This document shows positions 60,695 through 64,000 of a stretch of 64,000 nucleotides of DNA, piece after piece. The notes under the pieces are model-generated. The model was not told where the DNA came from, did no database searches, and saw nothing but the letters and a program-made list of their open reading frames with translations. Source of the stretch: Gammaproteobacteria bacterium (GTDB taxonomy: Bacteria; Pseudomonadota; Gammaproteobacteria; Pseudomonadales; Azotimanducaceae); contig VXLJ01000007.1 of assembly GCA_009841635.1 (NCBI GenBank), positions 228,071-292,070 on the forward strand, read 5' to 3'. A program made the position numbers and the translations under genes. Every line of letters starts with the position of its first letter. Positions within the stretch are counted from its first letter, which is position 1.

Positions 60695-61561
60695 CTAAAA
60701 GTCCTCACTGTACCAATTCGGCAAGTCGAGATTTGGGTATGGCAGCAGCGACGAGCGGACCTTGCCGTCTGATCTTTCGCGAGTATGCGAACGCGCACGA
60801 AGCGGCATGTCTAGCATCTTGCAGACCGCATTGACCTCATCGGCGTGAATCTCAAACACGCGACCCGCTGGTATGAAATTACGTAGTACGAACGGGCCAA
60901 AACGCACCCGCTTTAGTCTTGATACCAGGATTTGTTGACTCTCGAAAAGCCGGCGCACTTCGCGGTTGCGTCCTTCCATAAGGCAGACGTGATACCAATG
61001 GTTGCTGCCGCGCCCGTCGAAATACTGAATATCAGTGAAACGACAAGTGACGCCATCCAGAACTACACCACGCAGCATCGTCTCACGCGTCTCATCGTCG
61101 ATTAACGAACGCACTCGAACTGCATATTCACGATCGATATTAGTGCTTGGATGCATGAGTTTATGAGCTAATTCGCCATGATTTGTGAATAGCAGCAGTC
61201 CTGTCGTGCCGACATCCAAGCGCCCTACTGAAATCCAACGCCCCGTTTGCAAATTCGGTAGCTCGCTAAACACGGTCTTGCGCCCGGTCGCCGATTTCCT
61301 TGATACTTCGGTACCTAGCGCTTTATTCATGATGAGAATGCGTGGTGCGGTCACTTCACCGTGAACTACTTCCCGCCCATCAACGCTTATCGCTTGGTGG
61401 GAACTTACCCGGTCACCCAATGACGCGGTTTCACCGTCAATCTTGACCCGCCCAGCCTGAATCCATTTCTCCAACGCACGACGCGAACCTAAGCCGGCGT
61501 CTGCTAAGACTTTTTGCAGTTTGGTGGTTGGCACCGTAGTCAAATCTTTTGGACTAGTCAC
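60695..61561 (-). CDS. rluB: 23S rRNA pseudouridine synthase B
   Basis: RluB isomerises uridine 2605 (E. coli numbering) of 23S rRNA. An S4 RNA-binding domain ('KLQKVLADAGLGSRRALEKWIQAGRVKIDGE') is followed by the pseudouridine synthase core, with the catalytic Asp in 'VGRLDVGTTGLLLFTNHGELAHKLMHP' and 'EGRNREVRRLFESQQILVSRLKRVRFGPF'. The pattern fits the RsuA/RluB family, and the scpA-scpB-rluB gene order supports RluB. The C-terminal tail is short and basic-to-neutral; the long Arg/Gly tail of some RluB proteins is absent. It starts 12 bases after scpB. Confidence 0.93.
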   Translation of the reverse strand: MTSPKDLTTVPTTKLQKVLADAGLGSRRALEKWIQAGRVKIDGETASLGDRVSSHQAISVDGREVVHGEVTAPRILIMNKALGTEVSRKSATGRKTVFSELPNLQTGRWISVGRLDVGTTGLLLFTNHGELAHKLMHPSTNIDREYAVRVRSLIDDETRETMLRGVVLDGVTCRFTDIQYFDGRGSNHWYHVCLMEGRNREVRRLFESQQILVSRLKRVRFGPFVLRNFIPAGRVFEIHADEVNAVCKMLDMPLRARSHTRERSDGKVRSSLLPYPNLDLPNWYSEDF

Positions 61562-61573
61562 TAGTAGAACAAC

Positions 61574-62203
61574 TTAGTCTGCCACATTTTGACTCGTAGT
61601 TTCAGGTGCATCATCGCTGCTAATGATTTGCGGTTGATCCAGCGTCTCCGGCTGCACAAGACTTGCATCACCATTCGCATATGGTGGCAAGTCACCGATC
61701 GATCGCAGATTGAAGTAATCAAGAAATGCTCGCGTCGTGCCGTACAGGATCGGCAAACCTGGCACCTGTTTGCGACCAAGTTCGCGAACCCATCCTCGAT
61801 CCAATAAACGACGCAAGATACTGCCGGTTGTCGTAACTCCTCGCACCTCGTCTATTTCACTACGGGTGATGGGTTGCTGGTAAGCGATCATCGTCAAGGT
61901 TTCAAGCAAGGCACGCGAATATCTTGGCGGATTGCGTTTCCATAGCTTATGAACCCACTCGCTATGTTCCGAATCAACTTGAACTCGAAATCCTGACGCA
62001 ACTTGAACCAGTTCAACACCACGCGTCTTGAAATCGTTTTCGAGTTCGTCTAGTGCGTCAATCAATACACCACGAAACACGCTCGGATCTTCGTATTCGC
62101 CTTCGAAGGTGCTCATTAAGGCAGCGAGATTGAGAGGCTCTTCCGCGCCAAACAACAAGACTTCGACGATTCGCTTGACGTCGCTAGTTTGTAACTCAGC
62201 CAC
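61574..62203 (-). CDS. scpB: segregation and condensation protein B
   Basis: ScpB is the winged-helix kite subunit of the SMC-ScpAB (or MukBEF-like) chromosome condensation complex. 'IVEVLLFGAEEPLNLAALMS', 'SGFRVQVDSEHSEWVHKLW', 'SRALLETLTMIAYQQPITRSEIDEVRG' and 'LDRGWVRELGRKQVPGLPILYGTTRAFLDYFNL' are the standard motifs. The length of 209 residues is normal. The C-terminal tail is acidic and variable. The start overlaps scpA by 8 bases. It indicates an SMC-type rather than MukB-type system. Confidence 0.96.
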   Translation of the reverse strand: MAELQTSDVKRIVEVLLFGAEEPLNLAALMSTFEGEYEDPSVFRGVLIDALDELENDFKTRGVELVQVASGFRVQVDSEHSEWVHKLWKRNPPRYSRALLETLTMIAYQQPITRSEIDEVRGVTTTGSILRRLLDRGWVRELGRKQVPGLPILYGTTRAFLDYFNLRSIGDLPPYANGDASLVQPETLDQPQIISSDDAPETTSQNVAD

Positions 62204-63026
62204 TTGCTTCGTAGTCCGCTAAACTCACTACGATGTTTGCAAAGGGCTGTGGTTGCACAACCCGTACGACGTGGCTGCGCATGAGTTCCAGTATCGCAAG
62301 CAAGGACGCAATCACCGACGCTTTGCCTTCTCGCACATTGAAGAGCTCTTCGAAGGGTGTTGGCGCTTGCGCCGCGTTCAAGCGAGCGACAATAGTCGTC
62401 ATACGCGCTCGGACCGTTATCGTCATGCGCGTCACCTGATGTCGCTGATGCAACTTTGCACGCTGGACTAGATCCGCAAACACAAGAACCAATTCTTGGA
62501 GATCAATGTTTGGTTGTTGTTCTTCAATTTGCGTCAACGCGACTGGCAATTGCGATGCATGCAAGTCGCGCTCTAAACGAGGCAGCTCGTCCAGGCGTTC
62601 AGATGCGCTGCGCAAACGTTCGTATTCAAGGATTCGCTTTCGCAATACGGCTGCAGGATCGTCTTCGTCGTCCCCGGTGAGCTCGTCCAATTGCGGTAGC
62701 AATGCGCGCGACTTGATCAGCATTAGCGTTGCAGCAATGACGAGGTACTCGCCTGCCAATTGCAGGCGCATGGTGGACATCAACTCAATGTATTGCATGT
62801 ATTGATCAGCAATGTCGGTCAGGCTGAATTCCAAAATGTCAAGATTGTGCTTGCGAATCAAATACAGCAGAAGATCAAGTGGGCCTTCGAACGATTCGAG
62901 CAAAACGATCATTGCATCGTCTGGCACGTGCAAATCTTCCGGCAACTCCGTAAGCGTGGTGTCACCGACGCGAGCTTGTATTTCGCTAGACAGTGGCGTT
63001 GTCAGAAACGATGATTCGTCTTGCAT
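62196..63026 (-). CDS. scpA: segregation and condensation protein A
   Basis: ScpA is the kleisin that bridges SMC heads. The N-terminal signature 'VLLESFEGPLDLLLYLIRKHNLDILEFSLTDIADQYMQYIELM' and 'LAGEYLVIAATLMLIKSRALLP' are diagnostic, and the C-terminal winged-helix part has 'RVVQPQPFANIVVSLADYEASG'-type sequence. The length is 276 residues. It is the first of the scpA-scpB-rluB set, 16 bases downstream of trpS, so it may be read from the trpS promoter. Confidence 0.95.
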   Translation of the reverse strand: MQDESSFLTTPLSSEIQARVGDTTLTELPEDLHVPDDAMIVLLESFEGPLDLLLYLIRKHNLDILEFSLTDIADQYMQYIELMSTMRLQLAGEYLVIAATLMLIKSRALLPQLDELTGDDEDDPAAVLRKRILEYERLRSASERLDELPRLERDLHASQLPVALTQIEEQQPNIDLQELVLVFADLVQRAKLHQRHQVTRMTITVRARMTTIVARLNAAQAPTPFEELFNVREGKASVIASLLAILELMRSHVVRVVQPQPFANIVVSLADYEASG

Positions 63027-63042
63027 GGTTTCGTCAACTTAC

Positions 63043-64000
63043 CTAGCCGTGGATCAAGCCAATCGCTGATCGCACATCGTGCATGGTTTCTTTGGCGATG
63101 ACACGCGCTTTCTCAGACCCCGCAGCCAGCACCCGTTCAACCTCGGCAGGATTTTCCGCATATGGCGTTGCGCGTTCAATGAACTCCGTTCGTTCAGCGC
63201 TTAGCGCATCAATAAGAGGTTGCTTGCAATCTCTGCACCCTATGGACGCGGTTCGACAACCTTCAGCCGCCCATTGCCGTTGCTCTTCGTCAAGATATAT
63301 CTCATGCCATGCATAAACCGGACACTTCGCCGGATCGCCAGGATCTTTCAAGCGGACTCGTGCGGGATCCGTCTGCATTCGTGCGACTTTCCGCTCAATG
63401 ACTTCAGGCGAATCGCGCAACTGGATCGTATTGCCGTACGACTTGGACATTTTCCGGCCGTCCAACCCTACTACCCGTGGTGTTTCCGTCACGAGTGTTT
63501 GTGGCTCTGGCAGGATGACTCTACCGGTGCCACGCAGATAACCCTCAAGTCGTTCTACGTATTCCTGCGCAACTGACTCAAGACCTCCTAACATAGCCAA
63601 ACCCTGGCGCAAGGCCTCGGCATCGCCACCTTCGCGATAGCGTCGATGGCAGTGTAAAAACGCCTTTTTAAATTCGCCGCCTTGCGAATCTAGCGTCGCC
63701 ATAACCTGACTTTCGAAATCTGCACCTCGACCAAAAATATCGTTGAACCGCCGAGCGATTTCACGACTCATTTCAACATGTGGCGCTTGGTCCATACCAA
63801 CCGGCACCCGTTCTGCACGATACATCAGAATATCCGCCGCTTGCAACACTGGATAGCCGAGAAAGCCATAAGTTGCGAGATCTTTGCTCTCTAGCGAATC
63901 GATCATTTCCTTGTATGTCGGCACACGTTCGACCCAAGACAAGGGCGTGATCATGGACAGGAATAAATGCAGTTCGGCATGTTCCGGCACTTTGCTCTGA
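63043..64000 (-). CDS. trpS: tryptophan--tRNA ligase, C-terminal part (5' end outside window)
   Basis: The frame is open to the right edge, so the N-terminal HIGH-motif region is missing. The GTG at 63990 is internal. Visible parts are 'PEHAELHLFLSMITPLSWVERVPTYKEM', 'GFLGYPVLQAADILMYRAERVPVGMDQAPHVEMSREIARRFN' and the KMSKS loop 'GLDGRKMSKSYGNTIQLRDSPEVIERKV'. The end reads 'CRDCKQPLIDALSAERTEFIERA'. An insertion of about 50 residues between the dimer region and the KMSKS loop ('HRRYREGGDAEALRQGLAML...') marks the longer TrpS variant found in several proteobacteria. Confidence 0.96.
   Translation of the reverse strand, partial: QSKVPEHAELHLFLSMITPLSWVERVPTYKEMIDSLESKDLATYGFLGYPVLQAADILMYRAERVPVGMDQAPHVEMSREIARRFNDIFGRGADFESQVMATLDSQGGEFKKAFLHCHRRYREGGDAEALRQGLAMLGGLESVAQEYVERLEGYLRGTGRVILPEPQTLVTETPRVVGLDGRKMSKSYGNTIQLRDSPEVIERKVARMQTDPARVRLKDPGDPAKCPVYAWHEIYLDEEQRQWAAEGCRTASIGCRDCKQPLIDALSAERTEFIERATPYAENPAEVERVLAAGSEKARVIAKETMHDVRSAIGLIHG

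Noticed and set aside
1-64000. CRISPR array, prophage or integrase
   Set aside because: No regularly spaced repeats, phage structural genes, recombinase or transposase were found on either strand.

Overview
The window comes from a bacterial chromosome, most likely an aerobic, heterotrophic gammaproteobacterium. The reasons are the type II secretion genes in GspE-to-GspM order, UbiG next to a YciK-like dehydrogenase, a gyrA-pheA-hisC-tyrA-cmk block, the full-length type of CysE, and ETF plus ETF:ubiquinone oxidoreductase. Genes are tightly packed with many ATGA/GTGA start-stop overlaps, and TTG and GTG starts are common. No phage, transposase, CRISPR array or rRNA gene was seen. The genus cannot be read from the sequence alone. 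Both ends cut genes: a BatD-like gene on the left and trpS on the right.

Left third (1-20.5 kb). This part holds a BatD tail, two molybdenum-cofactor maturation genes (xdhC, mocA), nadK, cysE with a small zinc-ribbon gene overlapping its end, and an aromatic amino acid hydroxylase. Next come two secreted proteins of unknown role and a secreted metallopeptidase-like TPR protein. A nine-gene type II secretion operon follows (gspE-F-G-H-I-J-K-L-M, minus strand, no gspC, gspD or gspN here), then pyrB, etfBA and, divergently, the ETF:ubiquinone oxidoreductase gene.

Middle (20.5-43.2 kb). A 2145-residue autotransporter built from about a dozen 91-residue cadherin/Ig-like repeats with Asp-rich calcium loops ends at a strong intrinsic terminator. 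Then come a DUF1285 gene, moaA, murF, sppA, an unknown gene, an alanine/glycine:cation symporter containing an exact 258-bp tandem duplication, and glutathione reductase. A complete NAD-dependent formate dehydrogenase operon (fdsG-fdsB-fdsA-fdhD-mobA) follows, led by a consensus -10 and a perfect 14-bp palindrome. moaA, mobA, fdhD, xdhC and mocA together show strong investment in molybdoenzymes.

Right third (43.2-64 kb). An accessory-looking catabolic block contains two atypical crotonase-fold genes, a phytanoyl-CoA-dioxygenase/HEAT fusion, two DsbA/HCCA-isomerase-fold genes, a hydroxyacyl-CoA-dehydrogenase-like SDR and a large Baeyer-Villiger monooxygenase. The monooxygenase reading frame runs into an opposite-strand tRNA-Pro(GGG) gene. 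Beyond the tRNA lies conserved housekeeping DNA: cmk, tyrA, hisC, pheA, gyrA (without the usual serC, aroA and rpsA), a type B carboxylesterase, ubiG, a yciK-like SDR, rluB, scpB, scpA and trpS. The catabolic block is the best candidate for an undescribed pathway. The autotransporter is the most striking single gene.
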